Below, in pieces: positions 15,990 through 24,647 of a DNA stretch of 64,000 nt. The notes below the pieces were generated by a model. The model searched no databases. It was not told where the DNA came from and was given only the letters and a program-made list of their open reading frames with translations. The position numbers and the translations under genes are program-made. This stretch comes from Pusillimonas minor (GTDB lineage Bacteria; Pseudomonadota; Gammaproteobacteria; Burkholderiales; Burkholderiaceae_B), in NCBI RefSeq assembly GCF_014237865.1, contig NZ_JACJUU010000001.1:464344-528343 (forward strand). Direction: 5' to 3'. Numbering within the stretch: the stretch's first letter is position 1; each line of letters opens with the position of its first letter.

Positions 15990-18412
15990 ATCATCCTGCA
16001 GACCTTCAGCGCCCGATCTATGAACCCGGGCTCGCCAAGCATGTGCCCTACTCCCACCACGTCACGCCGACAATCATTTCGACAAAGTCTATGGAGTACC
16101 TTTCCGTGTGGCGTATTGGTGGACGCACATTTGAAGGCTTTTCCCAGGCGCAAATGGCGGCCTGGCGCGAAGAGCTAAACAACGTGCTACGCGGCTTTCC
16201 AAACGGAATTGGCCTATATACCCACCTTATTCGTCGTCGCGCCATGGAGTACCCGCAAAGCGACTATCCGGACTGGTTCTCGCGCGAGCACGATGCGGCC
16301 TATCGGCGCATGTTCGAAGGCAAACCACCCATGGTCAACGACCTATATTTGACGGTGAGCCTGCGCATGATGGTGGACTCCTCCATGAAGTTCTTTTCTC
16401 GCATGGAGCGCCGATCGGCCAAAGACATCGAGGCCTGGCAGACCAAGGCGATCGAGCAACTGGACGACATCAACCGTAAGCTTCAAAGTAGTTTGAAGCG
16501 CTATTCGGGTGAACTGCTTGAGATCGTTGAACGCGGTAATGGTCGATTTTCTGAGCCTGCCGAGTTCCTGGGCCTGTTGCTCAATGGCCAGAAGCAAGCC
16601 GTCCCGGTGCTCGAATCACGCTTATGCAATTACCTGCCGGCAGCCCGACCGCTCTTTTCTTTGCATGGCGCACAAGGCGAGCTGCGCGGTACAGACTTCA
16701 CACGCCGCTTCACGATGATCGAGGTCAGGGACTATCCATCCAGCAACCCTCCCGGGCACCTCAATGATCTGCTCACCTTGCCATTTGAATTCATCCTCAC
16801 CCAGTCCTTTTGCGCGATGTCTCGCGCCGAGGGCCGTGCCGCACTGGTTCGGCAGCGCCGTTGGCTAAGCGACTCCGGCGACGACTCCAAAACTCAGATC
16901 GCCGAAATTGGATTGGCGCTCGATGACCTGGCTGCGGGCAAAATGATTATGGGAGATCACCATGCCACGATGATGATTTTTGGTGAAACGAGTGATGAAA
17001 CGTTGCGCTATGCCGCTGATGCCATTGGGGTCTTAAGCGACAACATGATCATCGCGCGGCCGGTGGATCGTGCACTGGTGGCTGCGTGGCGAGCGCAGTT
17101 GCCCTGCAATTGGTATTGGCGCCCTAGGCCCGCCGCGATCTCCTCGCTCAATTTCCTCAGTTTTTCAGGCCTGCACAACTACCTGTTTGGCAAGCCCAAT
17201 GAAAACCCCTGGGGGCCAGCGGTCACCATGCTCAAAACCAATAGTGGAACGCCTTACTTTTTCAATTTTCATACGTCGCTGGCAGAAACGGATGAAACTG
17301 GGGCAAGACGACTGGGCAACACCATGCTCATCGGGCAGTCCGGCACGGGCAAAACAGTGCTTCTGGGACACTTAATTACACAAGCCAGAAAGTTCAACTA
17401 CACCTGCGCCGTATTTGATAAAGACCGGGGGATGCAGGTGGCGGTGCAGGCCATGGGCGGCAAGTATTTTGCTCTGCAGTTGGGTACACCCACGGGTTGG
17501 AACTACCTGCAACTGACGCCCAACGAGCGCAACATTGCCTTCATGCGCAAACTGACCACGCTATTGGCCAGTAACGAGGGCAAAGAAGCGTCCCTGTACG
17601 ACCAACGCGCCATAACTCAAGCGATCGACCAGCTCACCAAGTTTGTTGATCATGCAGACCGGCGACTCTCGACGTTGTTGCAGTTTTTGCCCTCGGCAGC
17701 TTCTCAGGACGGCACGTCGCTAAGTTTGAGAGAACGACTGGAACGCTGGTGTGCCGGTCACGAAAACGGTTGGGTCTTTGACAACCCTTCAGACGAACTG
17801 GATTTATCGCACCACGATCTATTTGGCTTTGACCTGACAGAGTTTCTCGAAGCGGGGCCGATTCGTGACGCCGCACTCACGTACCTGATCTTTAGAACCG
17901 AATCGATGATTGACGGCCGACGTTTTGCCTACGTGTTTGACGAAGTTCAGCACCCGCTCAAGGTGCCCTACTTCCAAGACATAATGCAAAACAAGTCACG
18001 CACGATCCGAAAACAAAACGGCGTCTTTATCTTTGCCACCCAGGAGCCCGGTGCCATTTTGGACAACCCGGTGGGCAAATCGTTGGTTCAGCAGTCAGCG
18101 ACCTGCGTGTACTTGCCAAACACCAAGGCAACGGCCGAAGAGTACATCGACGGTTTCAAGCTCAACCAGGCCGAGTTCGACCTGATTAAAAACCTGGGCG
18201 AATTCAGTCGTCGCTTTGTCGTCAAGCAAGGCGAAGCCATCGTCACGGCTCAACTGGACTTATCAACCTGCCCCGACGCCCTGCTTGTTTTCTCCGGCTC
18301 GGAAGACATGGCACTTCTGGCCGAGGCAGCACGCGCCGAATGCGGCAACAACCCACAAGACTGGCTACCCATCTACTTCGAGAAAGTACGGGCAATCAGT
18401 AAAAAAACCTGA
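15986..18412 (+). CDS. virB4: VirB4 ATPase of the type IV secretion system
   Basis: About 808 residues. The N-terminal half is the VirB4/CagE domain; the C-terminal half is the AAA-type motor with Walker A (GQSGTGKTVLLG) near residue 452 and Walker B (FAYVFDEVQHP) near 650. It powers pilus assembly and substrate passage. Start ATG 15986 overlaps the virB3 stop and has AGGGAAG upstream; the reading frame extends further upstream but that lies within virB3. It is about the normal family length (780-830). Confidence 0.95.
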   Translation: MNHPADLQRPIYEPGLAKHVPYSHHVTPTIISTKSMEYLSVWRIGGRTFEGFSQAQMAAWREELNNVLRGFPNGIGLYTHLIRRRAMEYPQSDYPDWFSREHDAAYRRMFEGKPPMVNDLYLTVSLRMMVDSSMKFFSRMERRSAKDIEAWQTKAIEQLDDINRKLQSSLKRYSGELLEIVERGNGRFSEPAEFLGLLLNGQKQAVPVLESRLCNYLPAARPLFSLHGAQGELRGTDFTRRFTMIEVRDYPSSNPPGHLNDLLTLPFEFILTQSFCAMSRAEGRAALVRQRRWLSDSGDDSKTQIAEIGLALDDLAAGKMIMGDHHATMMIFGETSDETLRYAADAIGVLSDNMIIARPVDRALVAAWRAQLPCNWYWRPRPAAISSLNFLSFSGLHNYLFGKPNENPWGPAVTMLKTNSGTPYFFNFHTSLAETDETGARRLGNTMLIGQSGTGKTVLLGHLITQARKFNYTCAVFDKDRGMQVAVQAMGGKYFALQLGTPTGWNYLQLTPNERNIAFMRKLTTLLASNEGKEASLYDQRAITQAIDQLTKFVDHADRRLSTLLQFLPSAASQDGTSLSLRERLERWCAGHENGWVFDNPSDELDLSHHDLFGFDLTEFLEAGPIRDAALTYLIFRTESMIDGRRFAYVFDEVQHPLKVPYFQDIMQNKSRTIRKQNGVFIFATQEPGAILDNPVGKSLVQQSATCVYLPNTKATAEEYIDGFKLNQAEFDLIKNLGEFSRRFVVKQGEAIVTAQLDLSTCPDALLVFSGSEDMALLAEAARAECGNNPQDWLPIYFEKVRAISKKT

Positions 18413-18422
18413 GGTAATGAAA

Positions 18423-19133
18423 ATGAAAGCTTTTAAATATTTTGGAAATATTGGAATTGCCTTACTGGCCTTTATTGGAGGCAATGCCTACGCACAAATT
18501 CCAGTAACGGACACCGCCAGCATTAGTGCGCGGGCGCTACAACATGCAGAATCTCTGGCCAAGTACCTGGAACAAATCGCAACACTCAAAGCGCAACTTG
18601 AAAGCGCTAACCGTCAATACCAAGCACTGACCGGCACGCGTAATTTGGGGGATCTGCTCAACAACCCAGCCATTCGTCGTTCGCTACCCGATGACGTTCA
18701 AGCTGTCCTTCGTTCTGGCGAGAATTCTGCAGGTTCCATCGCCCATTCGATCGAACGCATACAAGGCGAAGAGCGGTTAAGTGGCGATTTTTCAGTCGAC
18801 AACCAAGCGCTCACCCGGCGTGTAGAGAACTTGGGTGTGCGAAGCAAAGCGCTTTTAGAACAGGCCCAGGCCGGGACATTAGCGCGCCTTAACCAGGTCG
18901 ACCAACTACAAGCCCAGATAAATCTGGCGACTGACCCTAAAGCCATCGCGGACTTACAGGCGCGTTTACAAGTGGAACAGGCCAACATCATGGCCGACCA
19001 AATGCGGGCCGACCTGTTAAGCCGGCAGATTGAGGCAGAGAAAGCTTTGATCGAGCGGCAAGCTGCACAGCTATCAAAAGAGTCGTCATTTAGTGTAGAA
19101 GCCATTCGAGCGCCGATTCCAAACATTCGATAA
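18423..19133 (+). CDS. virB5: VirB5 minor pilus component
   Basis: About 236 residues. A signal peptide (hydrophobic IGIALLAFIGGNAYAQ, cleavage after Ala-Tyr-Ala) precedes a long alpha-helical, Gln/Leu-rich mature protein (LEQIATLKAQLESANRQY, then a second coiled region). This is characteristic of VirB5/TraC tip proteins. The start ATG 18423 fits GAGG 8 bases upstream; ATG 18417 is too close to that site. The first few codons are AT-rich compared with the rest. Confidence 0.9.
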   Translation: MKAFKYFGNIGIALLAFIGGNAYAQIPVTDTASISARALQHAESLAKYLEQIATLKAQLESANRQYQALTGTRNLGDLLNNPAIRRSLPDDVQAVLRSGENSAGSIAHSIERIQGEERLSGDFSVDNQALTRRVENLGVRSKALLEQAQAGTLARLNQVDQLQAQINLATDPKAIADLQARLQVEQANIMADQMRADLLSRQIEAEKALIERQAAQLSKESSFSVEAIRAPIPNIR

Positions 19134-19199
19134 GTGAAGTCGCGCTCAGGCTGATTAAGCGACCAGCGCAACTTTTGACTAGCAAATTTCAGCGATCCA

Positions 19200-19220
19200 G
19201 CCCGGTCGCTTTGGCCGGGC
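19200..19220 (+). other. Stem-loop between virB5 and virB6
   Basis: GCCCGG and CCGGGC arms separated by a 9-base loop, with no T-run after it. It is more likely a processing or stability hairpin within the operon than a strong terminator. Confidence 0.45.
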
Positions 19221-19247
19221 GCTACACCTTCCCCAGGACTTCTCTAT

Positions 19248-20132
19248 ATGGACACCACGCCATCCATCGCCCTAACCAGTCTTGGCAATATCGTTCAGTG
19301 GCTGGATCAAATGATCAACCAAATGCTCTTATCGAGCGTGGCAGGCAATCTTGAACGCGTCATCAGCGCAATTTGGCTACCACTGGAAATCGCTGTTGCC
19401 ATTAGCCTGATGATTTACGGGGTTATGGTGGCAACACAACAAATCCCGACGCCATTTGGCAAAGCGCTTATCAATATTTTCAGGATTGTCTTTGTGGTGG
19501 CAATCATTGAGGCTGGCGGGTTCTACCAGACTCAAATCATGGGCGCAATGCTGGCACTACCGGATGAATTACTACAGATCATGACTGGTGGTCCAGGTAA
19601 TGTAAGAGATGTACTGGCCGAATTTCATAATGCGGGACTTGAAACTGCGACAAATATCGGCGATCGCTCCCCAAGTGTTTTGGGCGATATGTTCCGAGCC
19701 GTGGTTTTTGCGACGGTTTCGATCATTATCGTTGTGTTGTACACCCTGGTCACGATTGTTGGTCTAGTTCTAATGACGGTCGCTAAAGTTGGCATGGCGT
19801 TAGTCGTCATGCTTGGCCCATTCTTTATCGCAGCCTACTTGTTTGAGCCGACTAAGAAATTTTTTAACCAGTGGGTAGAACAAGCTCTGTATTTTGCGTT
19901 CTATGGCTTGGTCTTCACCATGGTCTTCAGCCTAGTTATGGGCATGCTCAGTTATATCCAGCGCATCATCACAACGATGGTTAGCGCAGATGTCATTAAC
20001 GTGTTTCAGATTCTTGGGGTCCTCCTATTGGTATCGTTTGTCGCAATCACGCTCCTAAAGCTTCCCGCGGTGATTGTTGAAAAAGTTACGGGTGGAAGAG
20101 GGATTGAGATGCCAATTCTTGGCAAACTTTAA
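19248..20132 (+). CDS. virB6: VirB6 polytopic inner-membrane protein
   Basis: 294 residues with at least five hydrophobic segments (for example AVAISLMIYGVMVA, IFRIVFVVAIIEAG, TVSIIIVVLYTLVTIVGLVLM, VMLGPFFIAAYLFEPTKKFFNQWV, and a C-terminal LLLVSFVAITLL). The segment after the TM block, with FEPTKKFFNQWVEQAL, is the family signature. It forms part of the inner-membrane channel. It follows virB5 by about 110 bases that contain the hairpin at 19200. Confidence 0.92.
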   Translation: MDTTPSIALTSLGNIVQWLDQMINQMLLSSVAGNLERVISAIWLPLEIAVAISLMIYGVMVATQQIPTPFGKALINIFRIVFVVAIIEAGGFYQTQIMGAMLALPDELLQIMTGGPGNVRDVLAEFHNAGLETATNIGDRSPSVLGDMFRAVVFATVSIIIVVLYTLVTIVGLVLMTVAKVGMALVVMLGPFFIAAYLFEPTKKFFNQWVEQALYFAFYGLVFTMVFSLVMGMLSYIQRIITTMVSADVINVFQILGVLLLVSFVAITLLKLPAVIVEKVTGGRGIEMPILGKL

Positions 20133-20142
20133 ATTTCAAACC

Positions 20143-20174
20143 ACTGTACAGCCAGCCAGTTTTACTGGTACAGT
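20143..20174. other. Nested palindrome after virB6
   Basis: ACTGTAC and GTACAGT arms enclose a second perfect inverted repeat (CCAGT-TTT-ACTGG). No T-run follows. It may be a hairpin at the end of the virB6 message or a protein-binding site. Confidence 0.4.
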
Positions 20175-20220
20175 TAGTGAACATTTTTCATAACGATCTG
20201 TCCTAATGGCGGAGTTTATT

Positions 20221-20586
20221 ATGAGCGACACGTTCAAACCATTTTGGCCCAAAGACGCTCAGAAGAACGAGCTAACCGGCCTAGGCGACAACCCTAAGCG
20301 CATTGACTTGGGGAAGCCTGACGCAGCTGCTGCCGAGCTATCAGAAACACTGCAAACCATTGCAACCAACAGTCTGTTCACGCGACTAATGCTTTGGGGC
20401 TCTCGAAGTGCCTCTTTCGCCCTAGTTTGGATTGTTCGTCCCTTAGTCTGGTGGCCACTCAAAGCCCTGTTTCACGCGATCATTTGGACAAACACTCCGA
20501 ATGAAAATTCGCGTCGGAACCAAAAAGAATTAGAGAGAAGGTGGGAAATCCAGCGGCGAGACGAAGACAGTCGCCGCTACAACTAA
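20221..20586 (+). CDS. Unrecognised small protein after virB6
   Basis: 121 residues. The N-terminus is polar and acidic; the centre (about 55-90) has two hydrophobic Trp-rich stretches (ASFALVWIVRPLVWWPLKALF); the end is very basic and charged. Start ATG 20221 has GGCGGAG upstream. The position between virB6 and virB8 is where virB7 normally sits, but there is no lipobox and it is far longer than VirB7. A membrane-associated accessory factor is the most that can be said. Confidence 0.6.
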   Translation: MSDTFKPFWPKDAQKNELTGLGDNPKRIDLGKPDAAAAELSETLQTIATNSLFTRLMLWGSRSASFALVWIVRPLVWWPLKALFHAIIWTNTPNENSRRNQKELERRWEIQRRDEDSRRYN

Positions 20587-20954
20587 GCTGTATTTGCACC
20601 AGGCGCGACACCTGCTAGCTGTTTTGGCCTAAAACCCAGAAAGTACATTGCTTCGCAACTATGAATCGCAAATTCTTCTTATTGCTCTCGCATCGTATCA
20701 AGGCGACGTTAACGGCTTTGGACTCTGCTAATACAGCATCGCAAGTTAAGTACCGTTGGCAAAACGTTGTGGCGGTTTTACAAAGGCTCTAGCCGTCAGT
20801 ACTTATTAATCTGACACGGTGGGACAAGCTGATCACTCAACCTGCCGCCCCACCGAACACTAATTCGATATTTTTGACAAGTCCTCTGCAGTGGCCTAGC
20901 CACTGACTTCATTTGTCGCGCCCGCGACAAGCCCCCTTCCCTTAAACGTATATC
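20587..20954. other. Gene-free stretch within the virB cluster
   Basis: About 370 bases without a convincing gene. A 43-codon frame beginning near 20660 has no lipobox and no good ribosome site. A CTGACACGGTGGGAC...CCGCCCCACCG stretch could pair weakly. A promoter for the virB8-11 block is expected here, because a terminator-like hairpin precedes virB8. Confidence 0.4.
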
Positions 20955-20989
20955 AGCCCTGCCCTTTAGCTCAAACGGCGGGCTTTTTT
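20955..20989 (+). terminator. Probable rho-independent terminator before virB8
   Basis: AGCCC pairs with GGGCT, followed by six T. Outer arms AAACGTA and TACGTTT extend the stem. This suggests transcription from virB1-6 ends here and virB8 onward has its own promoter or relies on read-through. Confidence 0.55.
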
Positions 20990-21019
20990 ACGTTTGCATT
21001 TTCATTTCCAGGAAATACC

Positions 21020-21709
21020 ATGTCATCCGAAGATCCAAAGCTGTCGCTTGACGACGAGCTGGCCCGTGCACGCGGCCAGGAACGTGACCTCTTAGCTGAA
21101 ATCCTTAAATCTCGTAGAACCGCATGGCGAGTTGCAATCGGTGCCAGCACGTTGGCCCTAGCCAGCGTAGTCGCTGTGGCAGGGTTAACGCCACTGAAGG
21201 CAGCGCCCGAACTACATGTTGTGCGCGTTGATAACGCAACCGGGATGATCGAGAACATCACCAGCCTGGCCGATCCTAAAGAAGACTACGGCGAACGCAT
21301 TGCCCGATTCTTTATTCACCAGTACATCCTGGCTTGCGAGAGCTATGACTGGTACACCATCCAAAGCAACTACGATCGTTGCGCCCTCTTTAGCGACCCG
21401 ACAGTGCAACGCGCCTATTACGCAAAGTTCAAAGGCGATAAAGCCCTTGACCAACTGTACGGTAACCACACTCGGGTTCGAGTCAATGTGCGATCAATCA
21501 CGCTCGGGCCAAATCAAAGTGCCACCGTGCGGTTCACGCGCCGTCTGGAAAACAATCTAAACCAGGCCAGCGGGCCTGATGAGCACCTGTTGGCCACCTT
21601 AGCCTACGGCTATATCAATGCTGACTTGTCCGAGGCCGTGGGTCGAGAAAACCCGCTTGGCTTTCAAGTGCTCAGCTACACGACAGACGTTGAGGTGGGT
21701 GGCAAATGA
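21020..21709 (+). CDS. virB8: VirB8 assembly factor
   Basis: 229 residues. A cytoplasmic N-terminus, one membrane helix (VAIGASTLALASVVAVAGL, about 36-55) and a periplasmic NTF2-like domain with the family pattern ARFFIHQYILACESYDWYT. The C-terminal strands (PLGFQVLSYTTDVEV) fit VirB8. Ribosome site AGGA lies 8 bases before the ATG. The TGA overlaps the next start. Confidence 0.93.
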   Translation: MSSEDPKLSLDDELARARGQERDLLAEILKSRRTAWRVAIGASTLALASVVAVAGLTPLKAAPELHVVRVDNATGMIENITSLADPKEDYGERIARFFIHQYILACESYDWYTIQSNYDRCALFSDPTVQRAYYAKFKGDKALDQLYGNHTRVRVNVRSITLGPNQSATVRFTRRLENNLNQASGPDEHLLATLAYGYINADLSEAVGRENPLGFQVLSYTTDVEVGGK

Positions 21710-21966
21710 CCTGGCTCGGCATATTTGAATGGCTCGGCGCCCTACTTGGGCTTGCCGGTGCGGCCCTACTGGCCGCAAACCATCGACTTTCAGGCTGGGG
21801 TTTCCTGGCCTTTCTTTTGTCTAACGGTTGCTGGATCGCCTATGCGCTTATGACAAGCGCCTACGGCCTGATCGCCATGCAAGCCGGATATATCGTCATC
21901 AGCGCGATCGGCCTTTGCCGTTGGCTGCTGATTCCTGCCTTGCCCCCCTCCTCCAGAAAACAATAA
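21706..21966 (+). CDS. Small membrane protein with PnuC-like hydrophobic pattern
   Basis: 86 residues, almost entirely hydrophobic with three membrane helices and a short polar C-terminal tail. The spacing of aromatic residues (WLGALLGLAGAALLA, GFLAFLLSNGCWIAYAL) recalls small PnuC/MtN3-like half-transporters or YgjV-like proteins, but I cannot fix a family. It is translationally coupled to virB8 (ATGA overlap). It is not a normal VirB component, so it could be an exclusion or accessory protein. Confidence 0.6.
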   Translation: MTWLGIFEWLGALLGLAGAALLAANHRLSGWGFLAFLLSNGCWIAYALMTSAYGLIAMQAGYIVISAIGLCRWLLIPALPPSSRKQ

Positions 21967-21977
21967 GGAGATTGATC

Positions 21978-22556
21978 ATGTCATCGCAAAAAGACCAAGA
22001 ATTAGCTGCACGCCTAGAACACGCTCACGAACTGTCCAATGCGCAGCGAACCGCGCTCTACAAGGAACTTGAGCGTTACGCTGCACGTGACCTATACGGT
22101 GCCAGTCGGTTGTGCAAAGATCACCTATCAAAAGAAGCCGACCTACGACTGCCCTTGTCGATCCAGGTTGCGCCCATGCTGGCCAAGCACTTCGAAATGC
22201 GTATGGAGGCACAGCGCCGCGCTGTTGACTTGTACTTTGAGCAAGACAAGCAGATGCGCCAACCTGAGGCCGGCAAACAGTACGTTGGACCTGTGGTTGG
22301 CACCACGCCCAACTGTGTCGTTCAGCTCGATAAAGAAACCGGCGATCTGATCGTTCACGCAAAAACCAGCCTCGTTTGCGCCTTTGAAGCGGCCGAGCGC
22401 GATAAAGACCTTTCAATTCACTATCCCAATGTTGCTATCGGTGGTGTTGGCCTGGTCACGCGCGTTGAGCATGAACAGCAAATGGATGCGGGTATGAGCC
22501 TGGGTCGAGAACTTACCGCCTCTAAATCTGAACCTTCCATGGAACGCAGCTTATGA
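21978..22556 (+). CDS. Protein with probable KfrB-like domain
   Basis: 192 residues. The N-terminal 90 residues are charged and helical. The centre (about 100-135: GKQYVGPVVGTTPNCVVQLDK then LIVHAKTSLV) resembles the KfrB domain found on IncP and related plasmids. GGAG precedes ATG 21978, and the stop overlaps virB9. Function of KfrB domains is not settled; plasmid maintenance or DNA binding have been suggested. Its place between virB8 and virB9 is unusual. Confidence 0.55.
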   Translation: MSSQKDQELAARLEHAHELSNAQRTALYKELERYAARDLYGASRLCKDHLSKEADLRLPLSIQVAPMLAKHFEMRMEAQRRAVDLYFEQDKQMRQPEAGKQYVGPVVGTTPNCVVQLDKETGDLIVHAKTSLVCAFEAAERDKDLSIHYPNVAIGGVGLVTRVEHEQQMDAGMSLGRELTASKSEPSMERSL

Positions 22557-23365
22557 TCTTGCGCACGTTGACGGCGCTGTGCCTGGGTCTGGCGGTAACG
22601 CTCACCCCCGGCCAGTCCCTCGCTCTGGATAATCCCAAGGCCTCCCCTAAAGACGCCCGAATTCGCAGCACCGAATATGACCCGGCCAACGTTATCGCGG
22701 TCAATACAGTGGCTGGCGTATCCACACACATTGTGCTGGCTGATGATGAGACCTACGTCACCCATGCCTTTGGCGACGCTTTGGCCTATGACTTTCAGCA
22801 AGTGGGCAAGCACTTGCTACTTAAACCCATCGCGGCAAATGCTGACACCAACTTAATTGTCATCACCGACAAACGTAATTACGCCTTTTTGCTTCAAAAC
22901 GCTGCACCCGGCAAGGGCAAGGAAACCCACCGCATTACGTTGAACTACCCTGAAAGCGAGGCGGCGATCAGCGCCGCTCAGGCCGCGCAGCATCAAATCA
23001 ACCAGGCCCTGGATCAAACCGGCGTTGCCATTAACTGGCAGAGCTACACCATGAGTGGTGACCAATCATTGGCACCTGTCAACGCCTGGGATGATGGCGC
23101 ACAGACCTGGCTGCGTTTTGCACCTGGGCAAGACTTACCCGCCGTTTACTTTGTCGATGCTGACGGCAATGAAGTCATAGCCAACCGCCATATGGCAGAC
23201 GCTCAAACGATCGTCATGCATCGCATTGCGGCCAAGTGGCATTTACGTCTGGGTGAACAGGTGTTGGCGATTCACAATGAAAGTAGCCATCAAGCCCGCC
23301 CGATGCCCACACGAACAATCTCACCTGACGTTGAGCGTGTATTGCGCACGGAGGCTTTGCCATGA
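22553..23365 (+). CDS. virB9: VirB9 outer-membrane core complex protein
   Basis: 270 residues. A signal peptide (LTALCLGLAVTLTPGQSLAL) is followed by an N-terminal beta domain with DPANVIAVNTVAGVSTHIVL and a C-terminal domain (about 175-260: PVNAWDDGAQTWLRF, LPAVYFVDADGNE), the CagX/VirB9 pattern. It builds the outer ring with VirB10 and normally VirB7. The start overlaps the preceding gene by 4 bases and the stop overlaps virB10, so this trio is coupled. Confidence 0.93.
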   Translation: MILRTLTALCLGLAVTLTPGQSLALDNPKASPKDARIRSTEYDPANVIAVNTVAGVSTHIVLADDETYVTHAFGDALAYDFQQVGKHLLLKPIAANADTNLIVITDKRNYAFLLQNAAPGKGKETHRITLNYPESEAAISAAQAAQHQINQALDQTGVAINWQSYTMSGDQSLAPVNAWDDGAQTWLRFAPGQDLPAVYFVDADGNEVIANRHMADAQTIVMHRIAAKWHLRLGEQVLAIHNESSHQARPMPTRTISPDVERVLRTEALP

Positions 23366-24561
23366 GTTGGTTCAAATCTGAGCGAGGTTCATCCGCTGCC
23401 ATCGATGCTGTCGCCCAAATTGAGGCACAGACGCAAACTATCGTTGACGATCAAGGGCCTGCGGACTTTAATGATGCTGCACGACCCATGGCGCCCGGTG
23501 CCAAAGCTTTTTTGCTGATGTTGGCCGCAACGGTGCTGTTCTTGCTGGTGTTGCTTATCCTTCGTTTGAACGGAAAAAGCGCTAACGAGGACACTAAAAG
23601 CGGCATTACCAGGAGCAAGATCGAGAACGTGTTGCCTGAGTTAAAGCTTAGCCAACCACTCTTACCGCCTGCGCCGGCTCCCACCCCAAAAGTAGAACCG
23701 GCCCCTTTGGTTCCTGAACTCGCCCAGGCCACTACCCCTTCAGACCCGCCCAGAGGAAAGCTACTTTTCGAAGACCCTATCGAGAAGCGACGCCTCACCC
23801 CTGGCCTGCAAGGTCAACAAAGTGGCCAGACAAGCGCAAACGATAAAAATAGTGCAACGTCCGGTGCCAACCAACAACGGGATGAAGGCCCCATGGCCGA
23901 TCGCTTGCGCCCACTTCGCCTAGCCATGGCCAAGGCCGGGCTCTTGCAAAACCGAGACTTGTTGCTTACTCAAGGGGCCATGATCGACTGCGTTCAGCAA
24001 ACCAAGTTCGTCTCAGCTCAGGCCGGGATGATTACTTGCTACGCCACGCGTGAAGTGCGCTCGGTCAGTGGACGTGTCGTACTCATTGATCCAGGCACTA
24101 TCTTTGTGGGCTATCAACAAGGCGTGCTCGCGCATGGCCAACCCCGAATCGGGATTGTCTGGTCACGCCTGGAGACACCTGACGGTGTGGTGGTGCATTT
24201 GGACTCACCCGGTACCGGCGCGCTTGGCGAGGCAGGCCTGGACGGAGAGATTGATACGCACTTTGCTGCCCGGTTCGGCGGGGCCATCATGATCAGCCTG
24301 ATTGGTGACATTGGCAATTGGGTGAGCCGCCAAGGTAGTGGTAGCAGCAATGAAGGCAGCATCCGCTTTGATAACTCAAGTGATGCGGCCCAACAGGCCA
24401 TCACCACCGTATTGGACAACACCATCAATATCCCGCCCACGCTTTACCGCAATCAGGCCGGTCGAATCGGGATTTACGTTGCCCGCGACCTGGACTTCAG
24501 CAGTGTTTATGCGCTGCGCCCAGCCCAAAGCAATGACCCCATGCTAAGCCAGCGCCGATAG
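23362..24561 (+). CDS. virB10: VirB10 core complex protein
   Basis: 399 residues. A cytoplasmic N-terminus, a membrane helix near 48-68 (AFLLMLAATVLFLLVLLILRL), a Pro-rich periplasmic linker (PPAPAPTPKVEPAPLVPE) and the C-terminal beta-barrel domain from about 190 (LLTQGAMIDCVQQTKFVS, GRVVLIDPGTIFVGYQQG, FGGAIMISLIGDI). The final segment (GRIGIYVARDLDFSSVY) is the usual ending. It spans both membranes and transmits energy state to the channel. Confidence 0.95.
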   Translation: MSWFKSERGSSAAIDAVAQIEAQTQTIVDDQGPADFNDAARPMAPGAKAFLLMLAATVLFLLVLLILRLNGKSANEDTKSGITRSKIENVLPELKLSQPLLPPAPAPTPKVEPAPLVPELAQATTPSDPPRGKLLFEDPIEKRRLTPGLQGQQSGQTSANDKNSATSGANQQRDEGPMADRLRPLRLAMAKAGLLQNRDLLLTQGAMIDCVQQTKFVSAQAGMITCYATREVRSVSGRVVLIDPGTIFVGYQQGVLAHGQPRIGIVWSRLETPDGVVVHLDSPGTGALGEAGLDGEIDTHFAARFGGAIMISLIGDIGNWVSRQGSGSSNEGSIRFDNSSDAAQQAITTVLDNTINIPPTLYRNQAGRIGIYVARDLDFSSVYALRPAQSNDPMLSQRR

Positions 24562-24593
24562 CCGCCTGCCTACGTTCTCCCCCCTTCACGCCG

Positions 24594-24621
24594 CCCTTGC
24601 GCTGCGCGAGCAGTGCAAGGG
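24594..24621 (+). other. Hairpin between virB10 and virB11
   Basis: CCCTTGC and GCAAGGG arms with a 14-base loop, no T-run. It could be an intercistronic processing hairpin. Confidence 0.4.
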
Positions 24622-24647
24622 ATACCCACATTTAGAAAGTTGTGAAT

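Noticed and set aside
20660..20790. Possible virB7 (43-codon frame starting MNRKFFLLL)
   Set aside because: No lipobox cysteine and no ribosome site; hydrophobic start too short.
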